Assembly (NCBI RefSeq): GCF_023282985.1
Contig: NZ_JAGQDC010000012.1
Location: 1 to 64,000 of the forward strand
Source: Serratia silvae
Lineage (GTDB): Bacteria; Pseudomonadota; Gammaproteobacteria; Enterobacterales; Enterobacteriaceae
Direction of reading: 5' to 3'
DNA length: 64,000 bases
Shown here one piece after another: positions 38,161 to 49,041 of this stretch. Every line of letters begins with the position of its first letter. The first letter of the stretch is position 1. The notes below the pieces were generated by a model. The model had not been told where the DNA came from and made no database searches. It worked only from the letters and a program-made list of their open reading frames with translations. The position numbers and the translations under genes were made by a program.

Positions 38161-40491
38161 ATGACTGATCCACTGAGCCGCATTATTGCAACCGAACTGC
38201 AGGCCCGCCCGGAGCAAGTTGACTCCGCCATCCGTCTGCTGGATGAAGGTAATACCGTACCGTTTATCGCACGCTATCGTAAGGAAGTCACCGGGGGCCT
38301 GGATGATACCCAACTGCGTCAGTTGGAGACTCGTCTGGGCTATCTGCGTGAACTGGAAGATCGCCGCCAAACCATCCTCAAGTCCATTGAAGATCAGGGT
38401 AAACTGACCGAACAGTTGGCGGGGGCAATCAACGCCACGCAAAGCAAAACCGAACTCGAAGACCTTTACCTGCCCTACAAACCAAAACGCCGCACCCGTG
38501 GGCAGATTGCTATTGAAGCCGGTCTGGAGCCACTGGCAGACTCCCTGTGGCAAGATCCGCAACAGCAGCCAGAACAGCTGGCCGAAGGGTTTGTCGATGC
38601 CGAGAAAGGCGTGGCAGACGTCAAAGCGGCGCTGGACGGCGCACGCTACATCCTGATGGAACGCTTTGCCGAAGACGCTACCCTGCTGGCCAAGGTGCGT
38701 GACTACCTGTGGAAAAACGCCCATCTGGTGTCCAAGGTTGTGGAGGGTAAAGAGGAAGAAGGCGCGAAATTCCGCGACTACTTCGACCACCACGAACCGA
38801 TTGCGCAAGTGCCTTCGCACCGTGCGCTGGCGATGTTCCGTGGCCGTAATGAAGGCGTGCTGCAGCTGGCACTGAATGCCGATCCACAGTTTGAAGAAGC
38901 CCCGCGTGAAAGCCAGGGTGAGCTGATTATCACCAACCATCTCAACCTGCGCCTGAACAACGCACCGGCAGATGCCTGGCGTAAATCCGTGGTTAACTGG
39001 ACGTGGCGCATCAAGGTGTTGCTGCATCTGGAAACCGAGTTGATGAGTACCCTGCGTGAGCGCGCGGAAGACGAAGCGATCAACGTCTTCGCCCGCAACA
39101 TGCACGATCTGCTGATGGCAGCCCCAGCCGGTATGCGCGCCACCATGGGCCTGGATCCTGGCTTGCGTACCGGCGTTAAAGTGGCGGTGGTTGATGCCAC
39201 CGGCAAGTTGGTTGCCACCGATACCGTTTATCCGCACACCGGGCAGGCAGCCAAAGCCGCTGCGGTCGTTGCCGCGCTATGCATCAAACACAAGGTTGAG
39301 CTGGTTGCCATCGGTAACGGTACCGCATCCCGCGAAACCGAGCGTTTCTTTGCCGAGCTGCAACAGCAGTTCCCCGATGTGAAGGCCCAGAAAGTGATCG
39401 TCAGCGAGGCCGGCGCTTCAGTGTATTCCGCTTCCGAACTGGCCGCGTTGGAGTTCCCGAACCTCGACGTTTCCCTGCGTGGTGCGGTTTCCATCGCCCG
39501 CCGTCTGCAAGATCCACTGGCCGAGCTGGTTAAGATCGATCCGAAATCTATCGGCGTGGGCCAATACCAACACGACGTCAGCCAAAGCCAATTAGCCAAG
39601 AAGTTGGACTCGGTGGTGGAAGACTGTGTGAACGCCGTTGGCGTTGATCTGAACACCGCCTCCGTGCCGCTGCTGACCCGCGTGGCTGGCCTGACGCGCA
39701 TGATGGCGCAGAATATCGTCACCTGGCGTGATGAGAATGGCCGCTTCAGCAACCGTGAACAGCTGCTGAAAGTGAGCCGTTTGGGGCCAAAAGCTTTCGA
39801 GCAATGCGCGGGCTTCCTGCGCATCAACCACGGCGATAACCCGCTGGATGCATCAACCGTCCACCCGGAAACCTACCCTGTGGTGGAACGCATTCTGGCC
39901 GCGACCCGCCAGGCACTGCAAGATTTGATGGGCAACCCAAGTGCGGTACGCAGCCTGAAAGCCAGCGACTTTACCGATGAGAAATTCGGCGTACCGACGG
40001 TCACCGACATTCTGAAAGAGCTGGAAAAACCGGGCCGTGACCCTCGCCCAGAATTCAAAACCGCAACCTTCGCCGAAGGGGTGGAAACCCTCAACGACCT
40101 GCAGGTGGGCATGATCCTGGAAGGTTCGGTCACTAACGTCACCAACTTTGGTGCCTTTGTCGATATCGGCGTTCATCAGGACGGCCTGGTGCACATCTCG
40201 TCACTGGCGGACAAGTTCGTTGAAGATCCGCACACCGTGGTGAAAGCTGGCGATATCGTCAAGGTGAAGGTGATGGAGGTGGATCTACAGCGTAAGCGTA
40301 TCGCGTTGAGCATGCGCCTGGATGAGCAACCGGGTGAAGGTTCACCACGCCGTGGCGGGGGCAATAATAACGCTCCAGCTCGCGATAAAACCTCACGCCC
40401 TGCGGCTAATAAGCCTAAACCACGCAACAGCACCCCGGCAGGTAACAGCGCCATGGGTGACGCGCTGGCCGCTGCGTTCGGTAAGAAATAA
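38161..40491 (+). CDS. tex: Tex (YhgF), S1-domain nucleic-acid-binding protein
   Basis: Cytoplasmic protein of 776 residues linked to transcription processes in several bacteria. Domain order: N-terminal helical region, a YqgF-like RNase-H fold with [16 protein letters not shown] near 327, helix-hairpin-helix segments ([20 protein letters not shown]), and a C-terminal S1 domain at about 645-720 with [28 protein letters not shown]. The tail is basic and low-complexity. It follows greB as in E. coli and ends at a strong terminator. Confidence 0.95.
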   Translation: MTDPLSRIIATELQARPEQVDSAIRLLDEGNTVPFIARYRKEVTGGLDDTQLRQLETRLGYLRELEDRRQTILKSIEDQGKLTEQLAGAINATQSKTELEDLYLPYKPKRRTRGQIAIEAGLEPLADSLWQDPQQQPEQLAEGFVDAEKGVADVKAALDGARYILMERFAEDATLLAKVRDYLWKNAHLVSKVVEGKEEEGAKFRDYFDHHEPIAQVPSHRALAMFRGRNEGVLQLALNADPQFEEAPRESQGELIITNHLNLRLNNAPADAWRKSVVNWTWRIKVLLHLETELMSTLRERAEDEAINVFARNMHDLLMAAPAGMRATMGLDPGLRTGVKVAVVDATGKLVATDTVYPHTGQAAKAAAVVAALCIKHKVELVAIGNGTASRETERFFAELQQQFPDVKAQKVIVSEAGASVYSASELAALEFPNLDVSLRGAVSIARRLQDPLAELVKIDPKSIGVGQYQHDVSQSQLAKKLDSVVEDCVNAVGVDLNTASVPLLTRVAGLTRMMAQNIVTWRDENGRFSNREQLLKVSRLGPKAFEQCAGFLRINHGDNPLDASTVHPETYPVVERILAATRQALQDLMGNPSAVRSLKASDFTDEKFGVPTVTDILKELEKPGRDPRPEFKTATFAEGVETLNDLQVGMILEGSVTNVTNFGAFVDIGVHQDGLVHISSLADKFVEDPHTVVKAGDIVKVKVMEVDLQRKRIALSMRLDEQPGEGSPRRGGGNNNAPARDKTSRPAANKPKPRNSTPAGNSAMGDALAAAFGKK

Positions 40492-40496
40492 TAAGC

Positions 40497-40525
40497 AGAG
40501 GGAATAAACTCTTATTCCCTCTTTT
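40497..40525 (+). terminator. Rho-independent terminator of tex
   Basis: AGAGGGAATAA (40497-40507) and TTATTCCCTCT (40512-40522) form a perfect 11-bp stem with a four-base loop and run into TTTT. Confidence 0.9.
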
Positions 40526-41226
40526 AGCTGCCTCTTGATCAGATCTCCTGTTCAAGAGGCTTCGCTGGATTATTACTGCCGATGATATTCATGTATTCAA
40601 CTACGGGCTTCTGGAGTTCGTAGATAACTTAGCCTTCTAACGCCACCTGTTGCGGCTAAACGGACGCAGCATGCGGCAGCCCGACAATGTTGACTTGCCG
40701 CAATAAAATGGCGATTTTTTGTCATCCCCGTTTCGCGTCATCGCCTGCATCCCCCGCAGCGGTAAAAATGCCTGTTTGTTAACACCCTTATTAACACTAC
40801 CTCCTCAGGCTACTGATTGTGCCGTAAACACAAATACTTACCCCTCTCATTTACAGCAAACCATGTTGCCAGATCCACGCAGTGAAACTCTCAGCCGCGC
40901 CAATAGGGCTACAACTGTTTCATCACCGCAAGAAGATGCACAAATTTGCAACTTAATTAACCTTTTGCGCTCATTTGCAGTGCGTTTTGCTTAGTGCTAA
41001 AACTAATGCAAGCAAACCGTCTCATCCCAAATGTGACGACACTTACAATTACCCATACATTCTGTATTGAATACGATAATGGTTATCACTATGATTCTGC
41101 GTATTCATTGCTCCGCTTTATGGCTCGGCGTTTCTGGCCCCATTCACCTTTTCGCAGGTTGTCTGGGCAGCAAATGTTCTGAAGGTGGCATTCCTGTGGG
41201 AATTCCCAACTCATTGAGAAGGCAAT
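40526..41226. other. Long intergenic region tex-feoA
   Basis: About 700 bp without a supported gene. Right after the tex terminator, GCCTCTTGA (40530-40538) and TCAAGAGGC (40552-40560) form a second perfect inverted repeat. A Fur box lies at 41075-41093 and the feoA leader follows. Two open frames here (40719-40994 and 40994-41182) lack ribosome sites and recognisable protein features. A small RNA is possible but nothing points to one. Confidence 0.5.
41075..41093. promoter_or_regulatory. Fur box upstream of feoABC
   Basis: GATAATGGTTATCACTATG agrees with the 19-bp Fur consensus at 15 positions and lies about 130 bp before feoA. It predicts iron-dependent repression of ferrous iron uptake. 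An FNR site, known at the E. coli feo promoter, was not convincingly found. Confidence 0.75.
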
Positions 41227-41451
41227 ATGCAGCTGCTTCCTAAACATACCTATAAAATCACCGGCTTCTCCAACGAGATCAGCCCGGCCTACCGCCAGAA
41301 ATTACTGTCGCTTGGCATGCTGCCCGGCTCGCAGTTTGACGTGGTACGCGTGGCTCCGCTTGGCGACCCGATAGAAATAAAGACTCGCCGCGTCAGTCTG
41401 GTGCTGCGGAAAAAAGATTTAGACCTGATCCTGCTAGATAGCCAACTGTAA
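41227..41451 (+). CDS. feoA: FeoA, ferrous iron transport accessory protein
   Basis: Small cytoplasmic SH3-like protein of 74 residues needed for FeoB function. The sequence [30 protein letters not shown] is the conserved core. It is first in feoABC and is preceded by a GAGAAGG ribosome site. Confidence 0.94.
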   Translation: MQLLPKHTYKITGFSNEISPAYRQKLLSLGMLPGSQFDVVRVAPLGDPIEIKTRRVSLVLRKKDLDLILLDSQL

Positions 41452-41526
41452 CGCGCTGTCCCCGCTTCAGGCAGTTGCCGTGTGCAAACGCGGAAGATAC
41501 TTAATTAATTGATATCACGTTGGTTT

Positions 41527-43839
41527 ATGAAAAAAATCACTATTGGCTTAATCGGTAACCCGAACTCGGGCAAGACGACGCTGTTCAACCAGCTCACCGG
41601 GGCGCGCCAGCGGGTCGGTAACTGGGCCGGGGTGACGGTTGAGCGTAAAGAGGGCCAGTTTACAACGCCGCAGTCTCAGGTCACGCTGGTGGATTTACCA
41701 GGCACCTACTCGCTCACCACCATCTCTGAACAAACCTCGCTGGATGAGCAGATCGCCTGTCACTACATCCTGAGCGGCGATGCGGATATGCTGATCAACG
41801 TGGTCGATGCCTCCAACCTGGAACGCAACCTCTACCTGACACTGCAACTGCTGGAGCTGGGTATTCCGTGCATCGTGGCGTTGAACATGCAAGATATTGC
41901 CAAGAGCCAGAATATTGAGATCGATGTCGCCGCCCTGGCCGAGCGCCTTGGCTGCCCGGTGGTATCCATGGTTTCCACCAAGGCCGACGGCATTGGCCTG
42001 CTGAAACAGACCATCGACAATCACCGTTTCAACCAGTTAAAAGCGCTAGTGGCTTATCCACCGCTGCTGCTAAACGAAATCACTACGCTGACCGAGGCCA
42101 TGCCTCAACAGCTGCCCACCGAACAGCGGCGCTGGCTGGCCCTGCAAATGCTGGAGGGTGACATCTACAGCCATCAGTTGGCCGGGAAAGCCACCGAGCT
42201 GCTGGCACATTCCAGGTTAGCGCTGCAACAGCAGCAGCAGGAAGATCCCGCGCTGGTGATTGCCGATGCCCGCTACCAGTCGATCGCCACCCTCTGCGAT
42301 GCGGTCAGCAACTCAAAGCTGGCGCTGCCAAACCGCCTGACGGAGGTGCTGGATCGGGTGATCCTCAACCGCTGGCTGGGGGTGCCAATCTTCCTGCTGG
42401 TGATGTACATCATGTTCGTACTGGCGATCAACATCGGCGGCGCACTGCAACCGATCTTCGATCTCGGTTCGGCGGCCATCTTTATTCAGGGCATCCAGTG
42501 GGTCGGTTATACCCTGCATTTCCCGCAGTGGCTGACCGTCTTCCTGGCGCAAGGCGTGGGCGGCGGTATCAATACCGTGCTGCCACTGGTCCCACAAATC
42601 GGCATGATGTACCTGTTCCTGTCATTCCTGGAAGACTCCGGCTATATGGCGCGAGCGGCATTTGTGATGGACCGCCTGATGCAGGCGCTCGGGTTGCCGG
42701 GTAAATCCTTTGTGCCGCTGATCGTTGGCTTTGGCTGTAACGTGCCGTCCATTATGGGCGCACGCACCTTGGATGCCCCACGTGAACGCCTGATCACCAT
42801 CATGATGGCCCCTTTTATGTCCTGCGGCGCGCGTTTGGCAATCTTTGCCGTATTCGCCGCGGCCTTCTTCGGCAAGGATGGCGCGGGGGTGGTGTTCTCA
42901 CTGTATATGCTCGGCATCGTGGTGGCGATCCTCACCGGCCTGGTGCTGAAATACACCATCATGCGCGGCGAAGCGTCGCCGTTTGTGATGGAGCTGCCGG
43001 TTTATCACGTGCCGCATCTGAAAAGCCTGCTGCTGCAAACCTGGCAACGCCTGAAAGGCTTTGTGCTACGCGCCGGGAAAGTGATCGTGATTGCCAGCAT
43101 CTTTATTGGCGGCTTGAACAGCTTCTCGTTCAGCGGCCAGCCGGTAGACAGCATCAATGATTCCGCTCTGGCCTCAGTCTCCAAGGTGCTGACTCCGCTG
43201 TTGCAACCCATGGGCGTACACAGTGATAACTGGCAGGCGACCGTCGGGCTGGTGACGGGGGCGATGGCCAAAGAGGTGGTGGTCGGGACGCTCAACACGC
43301 TTTACACCGCAGAGAACATCACCAATGAGCAGTTCGATGCCACCAACTTCAATCTGCTTGAGGAACTCGGTGCCGCCGTCAATGAGACCTGGCAGGGTCT
43401 GAAGAACACCTTCAGCCTGAGCGTTCTCTCCAACCCTATCGAAGCCAGCAAGGGCGATGGTGAAATGGGCGTGGGCTCAATGGGCGTCATGAGTAGCAAA
43501 TTTGGCACCTCAATCTCGGCCTACAGCTATCTGATTTTCGTGTTGCTGTACGTTCCCTGCGTCTCGGTGATGGGAGCCATTGCACGTGAGTCCAGCCGTG
43601 GTTGGATGACTTTCTCTATCCTGTGGGGGCTGAACGTGGCCTATTCTCTGGCAACGCTGTTCTATCAGATCGCGACCTTCAGCCAACATCCGCAATACAG
43701 CGCAACGGCGATCCTGATCGTGCTGCTGTTCAATGCGCTGGTGCTATTGGGTTTGCGCAAGGCACGGAGCCGCGTAACCATCCGTTTGCGTAGCGCCACC
43801 TCGGCGTCCTGTTGTCAAAGTTCGGGTGACTGCCACTAA
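41527..43839 (+). CDS. feoB: FeoB, ferrous iron transporter
   Basis: Inner-membrane Fe(II) transporter of 770 residues. The N-terminal G domain has GNPNSGKT (10-17), VDLPGTYSL and the NMQD nucleotide motif, followed by a GDI helical domain. The membrane part has two gate regions, including [17 protein letters not shown] and [15 protein letters not shown] with conserved Cys. The C-terminus ends [12 protein letters not shown], Cys-rich as in E. coli. The ATG at 41527 matches E. coli residue 1 but has no clear ribosome site; a TTG at 41509 is an alternative. Confidence 0.95.
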   Translation: MKKITIGLIGNPNSGKTTLFNQLTGARQRVGNWAGVTVERKEGQFTTPQSQVTLVDLPGTYSLTTISEQTSLDEQIACHYILSGDADMLINVVDASNLERNLYLTLQLLELGIPCIVALNMQDIAKSQNIEIDVAALAERLGCPVVSMVSTKADGIGLLKQTIDNHRFNQLKALVAYPPLLLNEITTLTEAMPQQLPTEQRRWLALQMLEGDIYSHQLAGKATELLAHSRLALQQQQQEDPALVIADARYQSIATLCDAVSNSKLALPNRLTEVLDRVILNRWLGVPIFLLVMYIMFVLAINIGGALQPIFDLGSAAIFIQGIQWVGYTLHFPQWLTVFLAQGVGGGINTVLPLVPQIGMMYLFLSFLEDSGYMARAAFVMDRLMQALGLPGKSFVPLIVGFGCNVPSIMGARTLDAPRERLITIMMAPFMSCGARLAIFAVFAAAFFGKDGAGVVFSLYMLGIVVAILTGLVLKYTIMRGEASPFVMELPVYHVPHLKSLLLQTWQRLKGFVLRAGKVIVIASIFIGGLNSFSFSGQPVDSINDSALASVSKVLTPLLQPMGVHSDNWQATVGLVTGAMAKEVVVGTLNTLYTAENITNEQFDATNFNLLEELGAAVNETWQGLKNTFSLSVLSNPIEASKGDGEMGVGSMGVMSSKFGTSISAYSYLIFVLLYVPCVSVMGAIARESSRGWMTFSILWGLNVAYSLATLFYQIATFSQHPQYSATAILIVLLFNALVLLGLRKARSRVTIRLRSATSASCCQSSGDCH

Positions 43840-44078
43840 TGGCCAGCCTGCTGCAAATCCGTGATGCGCTTGCCCTACGGGGCAGCGCTCAGGCACAGCA
43901 GCTGAGCCACCAACTGGCAACGCCCTTGCCATTGGTTGAGGCAATGCTGCAACGTTTGACCGCGATGGGGAAAGTTGAACGTATTGAGCTTGATAGCAGC
44001 GAATGCCTGAGCGGCAGCTGCAAGCGTTGCCCGGAAGGGTTGGCTTGTAAAACGGTGATTTATCGTTTGAAGGGCTGA
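43839..44078 (+). CDS. feoC: FeoC, ferrous iron transport regulator
   Basis: Winged-helix protein of 79 residues with four C-terminal cysteines in [16 protein letters not shown], the iron-sulfur-binding loop of enterobacterial FeoC. FeoC protects FeoB from proteolysis in Salmonella. Its ATG shares one base with the feoB stop (TAATG), so it is translationally coupled. Confidence 0.93.
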   Translation: MASLLQIRDALALRGSAQAQQLSHQLATPLPLVEAMLQRLTAMGKVERIELDSSECLSGSCKRCPEGLACKTVIYRLKG

Positions 44079-44082
44079 ATAC

Positions 44083-44110
44083 AGGGGCGCGATAGTTTAC
44101 CTGCGCCCCT
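44083..44110. terminator. Hairpin at the 3' end of feoC
   Basis: AGGGGCGC (44083-44090) and GCGCCCCT (44103-44110) pair perfectly across a 12-base loop between convergent feoC and the DUF1471 gene. No strong T run follows on either strand, so termination strength is uncertain. Confidence 0.5.
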
Positions 44111-44120
44111 CGTTTGAGGA

Positions 44121-44405
44121 TTATTGCTTGTCTTTATACACGTCAGCTACTGCGCTGAATTTGCCGTGTTCACGAGCCGCCAGGACGACATAATATTGGC
44201 CCCCTTTCTCATCAGCCAGTTTGGACAATTCATCTTTCAAGTCCATAGGATCGGTGGCCTGTGCAGTTGAAGACACGGTGCCAACTTTCTCATACTTGCC
44301 TGGGTTCTTATCCAGTTCGTCTTTAGTTAGCAAGGTTGCTGCCATCGAACCGAAAGACACTGAACCTACAATCAACGCCGCAACGATCATCTTCAATGAT
44401 TTCAT
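44121..44405 (-). CDS. DUF1471 (YhcN/BhsA-family) small periplasmic protein
   Basis: A 94-residue secreted protein. The signal peptide is MKSLKMIVAALIVGSVSFGSMA, cut before ATLLTKDEL. The mature part has the DUF1471 pattern: YEKVGTVSSTAQATDPMDLKDELSKLADEKGGQYYVVLAARE with a K-A-D-V-Y-K end. Members (YdgH, BhsA, YhcN, McbA) are linked to stress, biofilm and surface properties, and this one cannot be assigned to a named member. The ATG at 44405 follows GAGAGG. It lies convergent to feoC. Confidence 0.85.
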   Translation of the reverse strand: MKSLKMIVAALIVGSVSFGSMAATLLTKDELDKNPGKYEKVGTVSSTAQATDPMDLKDELSKLADEKGGQYYVVLAAREHGKFSAVADVYKDKQ

Positions 44406-44703
44406 GATAATACCTCTCAATGGAAAAATTAGTTTTTATGAAAGCACTAACAAGAAATGCGTCATCGAGCTTGGCTACTGCGACGTCTAACAGCTTCGTT
44501 GCTTTCCCTGACGAAGCTCTCTCTGCCCAGAAACAAATCGCCAAAGTGAAGATTGATACGGCCCTATTCACCTTGTAGCCACGCATTTACCCCTTCAAGT
44601 ATCGAACAGGTTCAGTTTTTATCCACTCATTGGTTAAAGTTTTACCACCGTTTTGTGCCTTTATAATCTGTAATCAATAAGATATCCCCGCCAGGCCGCG
44701 CCA
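44406..44703. other. Intergenic region, no gene seen
   Basis: About 300 bp between the DUF1471 gene start and the bioH stop. It should carry the DUF1471 promoter. It is A/T-rich and no site or small ORF is supported. Confidence 0.4.
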
Positions 44704-45474
44704 TTACTCGATTGTGACAAATTGCTTAATAATGTTAGCGAAAGCTTCTGGATGCGAAATAAACGGCGCATGGGCCGCTTTGGCGATCACCTCCGAGGTG
44801 GAGTTTGGCCACAGCTCATCCAGCAAAGTGGCCACCTTGCGTGGTACCAGCCCGTCGAGATAGCCATAAATACGCAGTACCGGCATTGTCAGCGCCGCCA
44901 AGGTCTGGCGTTGATCCACTGTACGCAACATCTCCAGACCAGCGTTAAGCACCTCAACGCCCGGCATCGGCTGATTGAGCACCACGGTTTTCAACTGGCG
45001 TGCATCCTGGCGAGCGCTTTCCGTACCCAACGTTTGTAACGCCAGGAAACGCTCCACGGTGCGTTGGAAATCATGGCTGAGCTGCTGCTGGAAGCCGCTG
45101 AGCACCTCCGGACGGATCCCTGGCCACGGATCGTGCGCCGTAAAGCAGGGCGAAGAGGCCACGGTGATAAGCCCCGTTACCCGCTCAGGCTGCATCAGCG
45201 CTATCTGCCCGGCCACCAGCCCACCAAGAGACCACCCCAGCCAATAAGCCTGCTTGGGCGCGGCGGCCAGCAGTATCTCCGCCATCTTCGTTAATGAAAC
45301 GGCTCCATAGCCCTGGCTGCGGCCATAGCCAGGCAAGTCCACCAGGTGTAGGCGAAAATGCGGAGCCAATCGCTCCAACGTGCAACCCCAAACCTCGGCA
45401 TTCAATCCCCATCCGTGCAGCAACACAAGATCGCGATCGCCTTCACCTAAGGTTTGCCAATACAGCGCTGTCAT
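44704..45474 (-). CDS. bioH: BioH, pimeloyl-ACP methyl ester carboxylesterase
   Basis: Alpha/beta hydrolase of 256 residues that removes the methyl group from pimeloyl-ACP methyl ester and so ends the chain-building stage of biotin synthesis. The oxyanion segment [12 protein letters not shown] and nucleophile Ser82 in GWSLGG are present, with Asp in YGYLDGLVP and His in [11 protein letters not shown] completing the triad. It is divergent from gntX as in E. coli. Confidence 0.95.
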   Translation of the reverse strand: MTALYWQTLGEGDRDLVLLHGWGLNAEVWGCTLERLAPHFRLHLVDLPGYGRSQGYGAVSLTKMAEILLAAAPKQAYWLGWSLGGLVAGQIALMQPERVTGLITVASSPCFTAHDPWPGIRPEVLSGFQQQLSHDFQRTVERFLALQTLGTESARQDARQLKTVVLNQPMPGVEVLNAGLEMLRTVDQRQTLAALTMPVLRIYGYLDGLVPRKVATLLDELWPNSTSEVIAKAAHAPFISHPEAFANIIKQFVTIE

Positions 45475-45560
45475 CAGTTATTGTCCTTACTCGTCGCCTT
45501 CCAAACGGTAGCGTTTTACACAACTCGAAATTCATAGAGTATTAAAAAGGGGAGGTGACT

Positions 45561-46244
45561 ATGCTACCAATCCACAGCCGCTGTTGGCTATGCCGGCAAC
45601 CATTACGGCTGATGCAACAGGGCATCTGCAGCTACTGCCTGCGTACGCTGCCCGCCAAACCTTGTTGCTGCCCAGTTTGCGGCTTGCCCAGTGGCGATCC
45701 CCATCAGCCTTGTGGGCGATGTCTGCAAAAACCGCCCCCTTGGCAAGCGTTGGTCTTTGTCACGGATTACCGCCCCCCCATCAGCACCCTGGTGAGAAAT
45801 TTCAAATTCCAGCAGACACCAGCGCTGGCTCCCACTCTGGCTCGTTTGATCCTGCTGCACTGGCTGCAAGCGCACCGAGAGCAACATCTGAACAGACCGG
45901 AAGTTATTTTAACGGTACCCTTGCAGGATAAACGCTGCTGGCGGCGCGGCTATAATCAAAGCGATCTGCTGGCCCGACCACTAGCCCGCTGGTTGGGCTG
46001 TGAATATCACCCTGCGGCATTACGCCGCATCAGGGCAACCGCGCCACAACAGCAATTGATAGCGCGCCTGCGGCGGCGTAATCTGCGTGGTGCTTTTCGT
46101 TGTGATGAGAACCTGGCAGGAAAGCATGTGGCACTGCTGGATGATGTAGTTACCACTGGCAGCACCGTGGCGGAGATCGCTACACTATTACAGAAGCAGG
46201 GCGTCGCATCATTGCAGATTTGGTGCGTTTGCCGCACGTTGTAG
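45561..46244 (+). CDS. gntX: GntX, ComF-family phosphoribosyltransferase-like protein
   Basis: Protein of 227 residues. The N-terminal zinc-ribbon-like Cys cluster (CWLCRQPL, CSYCLRTL, CCCPVCGLP, CGRC) is followed by a phosphoribosyltransferase-type domain with the PRPP motif VALLDDVVTTGST. It is the enterobacterial ComF homologue, required for DNA use as a nutrient in E. coli. The ATG at 45561 has GGAGG at 45551-45555 with five-base spacing; a GTG at 45555 would overlap that site. Confidence 0.93.
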   Translation: MLPIHSRCWLCRQPLRLMQQGICSYCLRTLPAKPCCCPVCGLPSGDPHQPCGRCLQKPPPWQALVFVTDYRPPISTLVRNFKFQQTPALAPTLARLILLHWLQAHREQHLNRPEVILTVPLQDKRCWRRGYNQSDLLARPLARWLGCEYHPAALRRIRATAPQQQLIARLRRRNLRGAFRCDENLAGKHVALLDDVVTTGSTVAEIATLLQKQGVASLQIWCVCRTL

Positions 46245-46302
46245 TACCACGGCAATGGGCGTATTATAACCTACTATAGAAGTCAACTATTGAGCTAATG
46301 CT

Positions 46303-46878
46303 ATGATCCGTATAACAGATGCTGCACAGGAACACTTTGCCAAGCTGTTGGCAAGCCAAGAAGAAGGCACCCAAATCCGCGTATTCGTGATCAATCCGGG
46401 TACGCCGACGGCCGAATGCGGTGTCTCTTATTGCCCGCCAGACGCGGTGGAAGCAACAGATACCGAGCTCAAGTTCGAGAAGCTGTCCGCTTACGTCGAT
46501 GAACTGAGTACGCCTTATCTGGACGACGCCGAGATCGACTTCGTCACCGATCAGCTCGGCTCACAGCTGACGCTGAAAGCGCCGAACGCCAAAATGCGTA
46601 AAGTGGACGACGATGCGCCACTGATGGAGCGCGTAGAATACGTACTGCAATCACAGATCAACCCGCAACTGGCTGGCCACGGTGGCCGCGTGACGCTGAT
46701 GGAAATCACCGACGACGCACTAGCCATCCTGCAGTTCGGCGGCGGTTGCAACGGTTGTTCAATGGTAGACGTGACGCTGAAGGAAGGGATCGAGAAAGAG
46801 TTGCTGCAAAAGTTCCCGGAACTGAAAGGCGTGCGCGATCTCACCGAGCACCAGCGCGGCGAGCACTCTTACTACTGA
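46303..46878 (+). CDS. nfuA: NfuA, Fe-S cluster carrier
   Basis: Cytoplasmic scaffold/carrier of 191 residues that delivers [4Fe-4S] clusters under stress. The N-terminal degenerate A-type domain ([16 protein letters not shown]) is joined to an Nfu domain with Cys149 and Cys152 in GGGCNGCSM. In E. coli gntT lies between nfuA and malQ; here malQ follows directly. Confidence 0.96.
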   Translation: MIRITDAAQEHFAKLLASQEEGTQIRVFVINPGTPTAECGVSYCPPDAVEATDTELKFEKLSAYVDELSTPYLDDAEIDFVTDQLGSQLTLKAPNAKMRKVDDDAPLMERVEYVLQSQINPQLAGHGGRVTLMEITDDALAILQFGGGCNGCSMVDVTLKEGIEKELLQKFPELKGVRDLTEHQRGEHSYY

Positions 46879-46884
46879 TAAATA

Positions 46885-46913
46885 GCAGGGCGCAATTCCG
46901 TTTTGCGCCCTGC
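46885..46913. terminator. Bidirectional hairpin between nfuA and malQ
   Basis: GCAGGGCGCAA (46885-46895) and TTGCGCCCTGC (46903-46913) form a perfect 11-bp stem between the convergent stops. T runs are short on both strands, so a shared bidirectional terminator is likely but not certain. Confidence 0.65.
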
Positions 46914-46950
46914 CTATCTCCATCGAGGTCGGTAAGCCGCCCCGATGCAT

Positions 46951-49032
46951 TTAGCCTACCGAAACCTTTCTGCGTCGTTTATCCAAATCCTTCAGTAAGC
47001 GATTCACCTCAGGATCGGCAAACATTTCTTCCAACGTGAGGCTCAACTTACGCCGCCAGTTCGGATACTGATCGCTGGTGCCTGGAATATTCACCGGCTC
47101 CGCCATATCCAACCAGTCTTCCGGTTGCAGGCCCAGCAGCGCGCTGGCACTGTCTGCCACATAGCGTTGCAGACCCCGATTCAGCAACGGGCTCATACCC
47201 AACAACGAGGCTTTCTTGCCGACCTTTTGCGGTACGCAGCCGTAACGATGCAGCCCGTCCAGTAACCCCTGCTTGGCCCGTTCACGATCGGCAAACAGCT
47301 CTTTGAGCACTTCCGCATCCGGGTATAACCCCAGTTGGTTGCCGAGCGTCAGGTCGCCACTTTGCCAATAACCGCGCAGCGTTGGCAGATCGTGAGTGGT
47401 AATGGTCGCCATCGCCTGCACCGGATAAGACTGCGGCGCACGGAACTGCTTCTCGGCATCGTGCTCGAAATACAGCACCTTGTAGGAATAGACGCCGCTA
47501 TCACGCAGTTTGCCGACGATCTCCACCGGCACGGTCCCCAAATCCTCCCCAATCACCATACAACGATGGCGCTGACTCTCTAAGGCCAAGAGCGCCAGCA
47601 GATCGTCAACCGGGTATTTCACATAAGCACCGTGATCGGCCGTTTCACCATAAGGGATCCACCATAAACGCAGCATCGCCATTACGTGATCGATACGCAA
47701 AGCACCACAGCTGGTCATATTGGCGCGCAGCAAATCGATAAACGGCTGATACCCCCGCGCCACCATCACATGTGGGTCCATCGGCGGCAGGCCCCAGTTT
47801 TGCCCCAGCGGCCCTAGAATATCCGGCGGAGCACCCACGGAGGCTTGCATGCAATACAGCTCACGTTCACACCAGGTTTCCGCCCCGCCCTCTGCCACCC
47901 CAACCGCCAGATCGCGGTACAGGCCAATCGGCATCTGCCGCTGCTGGCTTTGATTGAAGCACTCGGCAAACTGGCTGGCCGCCAACCATTGCAGCCACAG
48001 GTAGAAGGTAATCTCATCCTCATGCTGCTTACAGAAGGTTTCCACTGCCGGGCTGTTGCCCTGCTGATACTCCTCCGGCCAGGCTGGCCATCCCCACATA
48101 GTGCTGTCTTTGGCATTGAGATAAGCATGTAACGCATCGAACGCCGCCTGCTGATACAGGCTATTGCCCCCTTCGCCAACAAAGCGCTCAAACTCCTGCT
48201 TCAGCGCATCTTGCGGCTTGCGAGCCTGGAAATACGGGAAAGCCAGCTTCAAGGCCACCAGCTTTAACTGCGTTACCGTGCTGTAGTCCACCAGTTCGCT
48301 GTTACGCGCTTTGGCCAACAGCTTCTGCGTCGCAGCCTTCTGCCACCACTTTTGCGCGGCCTGGCTGAGCTGGAAATCCTCTACCACGTTGACGTCGATA
48401 TACACCACGTTCAACCAGCGGCGCGAAGACGGGCTATAAGGACTGGCGCTTTCCGGGCTGGCCGGATACAGCGCGTGGATCGGGTTGAGCCCGATAAAGG
48501 CCCCGCCGCGTTCGCCAACCTCGCCAACCATCGCTCGGAGATCGCCAAAATCCCCAATACCCCAGTTACGCTCGGAACGCAGCGTGTAGAGCTGAACGCA
48601 GGCTCCCCACAGCTTCTTGCCGGTCAGTAATGCATCCGGCTCGTAGCAACGCTTGGGGGCGACAATCAGCCGACAGACCCATTTCTGCTCCCCCTGCGTC
48701 AAAGTGAGTTGGTGATAACCCTGCGGCAATTTGCTCGGCAGGGTTAGTGTTTTATGCGCACCGGCACGGCCCTCTTGCTGGCTACCGTCCTCACGCAACA
48801 ACACCCAGTGAAACTCGCCTTCCCCCCCCAGCGGCAGCGCCACCGGGTTTCCGTGATAAAAGACTTTAACCTGCGGCAAGGGAGCCGTTGACGGCTGCAA
48901 TGACGCAGGGTTCATCGCCGCCAACAGCTTGCGTTTGGTTTCCGGCGAAATTGCCTGCCGTTGGCCGTGGGCATTGATGTAATCGGCAGCAATCCCAGCC
49001 TGGGCTGCTACCTGATCGATACCTTTACTCAT
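46951..49032 (-). CDS. malQ: MalQ, 4-alpha-glucanotransferase (amylomaltase)
   Basis: Cytoplasmic GH77 enzyme of 693 residues that rearranges maltodextrins to give glucose and longer chains for MalP. Motifs include SPYSPSSRRWLNVVYID, ALRIDHVMAMLRLWW (nucleophile Asp), VIGEDLGTVP (acid/base Glu) and TTHDLPTLRGYW. An ATG at 49032 with GGAG upstream is preferred over an in-frame GTG six bases earlier. It is nine bases from the malP stop; the two form malPQ. Confidence 0.94.
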   Translation of the reverse strand: MSKGIDQVAAQAGIAADYINAHGQRQAISPETKRKLLAAMNPASLQPSTAPLPQVKVFYHGNPVALPLGGEGEFHWVLLREDGSQQEGRAGAHKTLTLPSKLPQGYHQLTLTQGEQKWVCRLIVAPKRCYEPDALLTGKKLWGACVQLYTLRSERNWGIGDFGDLRAMVGEVGERGGAFIGLNPIHALYPASPESASPYSPSSRRWLNVVYIDVNVVEDFQLSQAAQKWWQKAATQKLLAKARNSELVDYSTVTQLKLVALKLAFPYFQARKPQDALKQEFERFVGEGGNSLYQQAAFDALHAYLNAKDSTMWGWPAWPEEYQQGNSPAVETFCKQHEDEITFYLWLQWLAASQFAECFNQSQQRQMPIGLYRDLAVGVAEGGAETWCERELYCMQASVGAPPDILGPLGQNWGLPPMDPHVMVARGYQPFIDLLRANMTSCGALRIDHVMAMLRLWWIPYGETADHGAYVKYPVDDLLALLALESQRHRCMVIGEDLGTVPVEIVGKLRDSGVYSYKVLYFEHDAEKQFRAPQSYPVQAMATITTHDLPTLRGYWQSGDLTLGNQLGLYPDAEVLKELFADRERAKQGLLDGLHRYGCVPQKVGKKASLLGMSPLLNRGLQRYVADSASALLGLQPEDWLDMAEPVNIPGTSDQYPNWRRKLSLTLEEMFADPEVNRLLKDLDKRRRKVSVG

Positions 49033-49041
49033 TCGCACTCC

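Noticed and set aside
40719-41182. Two open frames in the tex-feoA gap (91 and 62 codons)
   Set aside because: No ribosome sites, low-complexity composition unlike a protein, and the second overlaps the Fur box.
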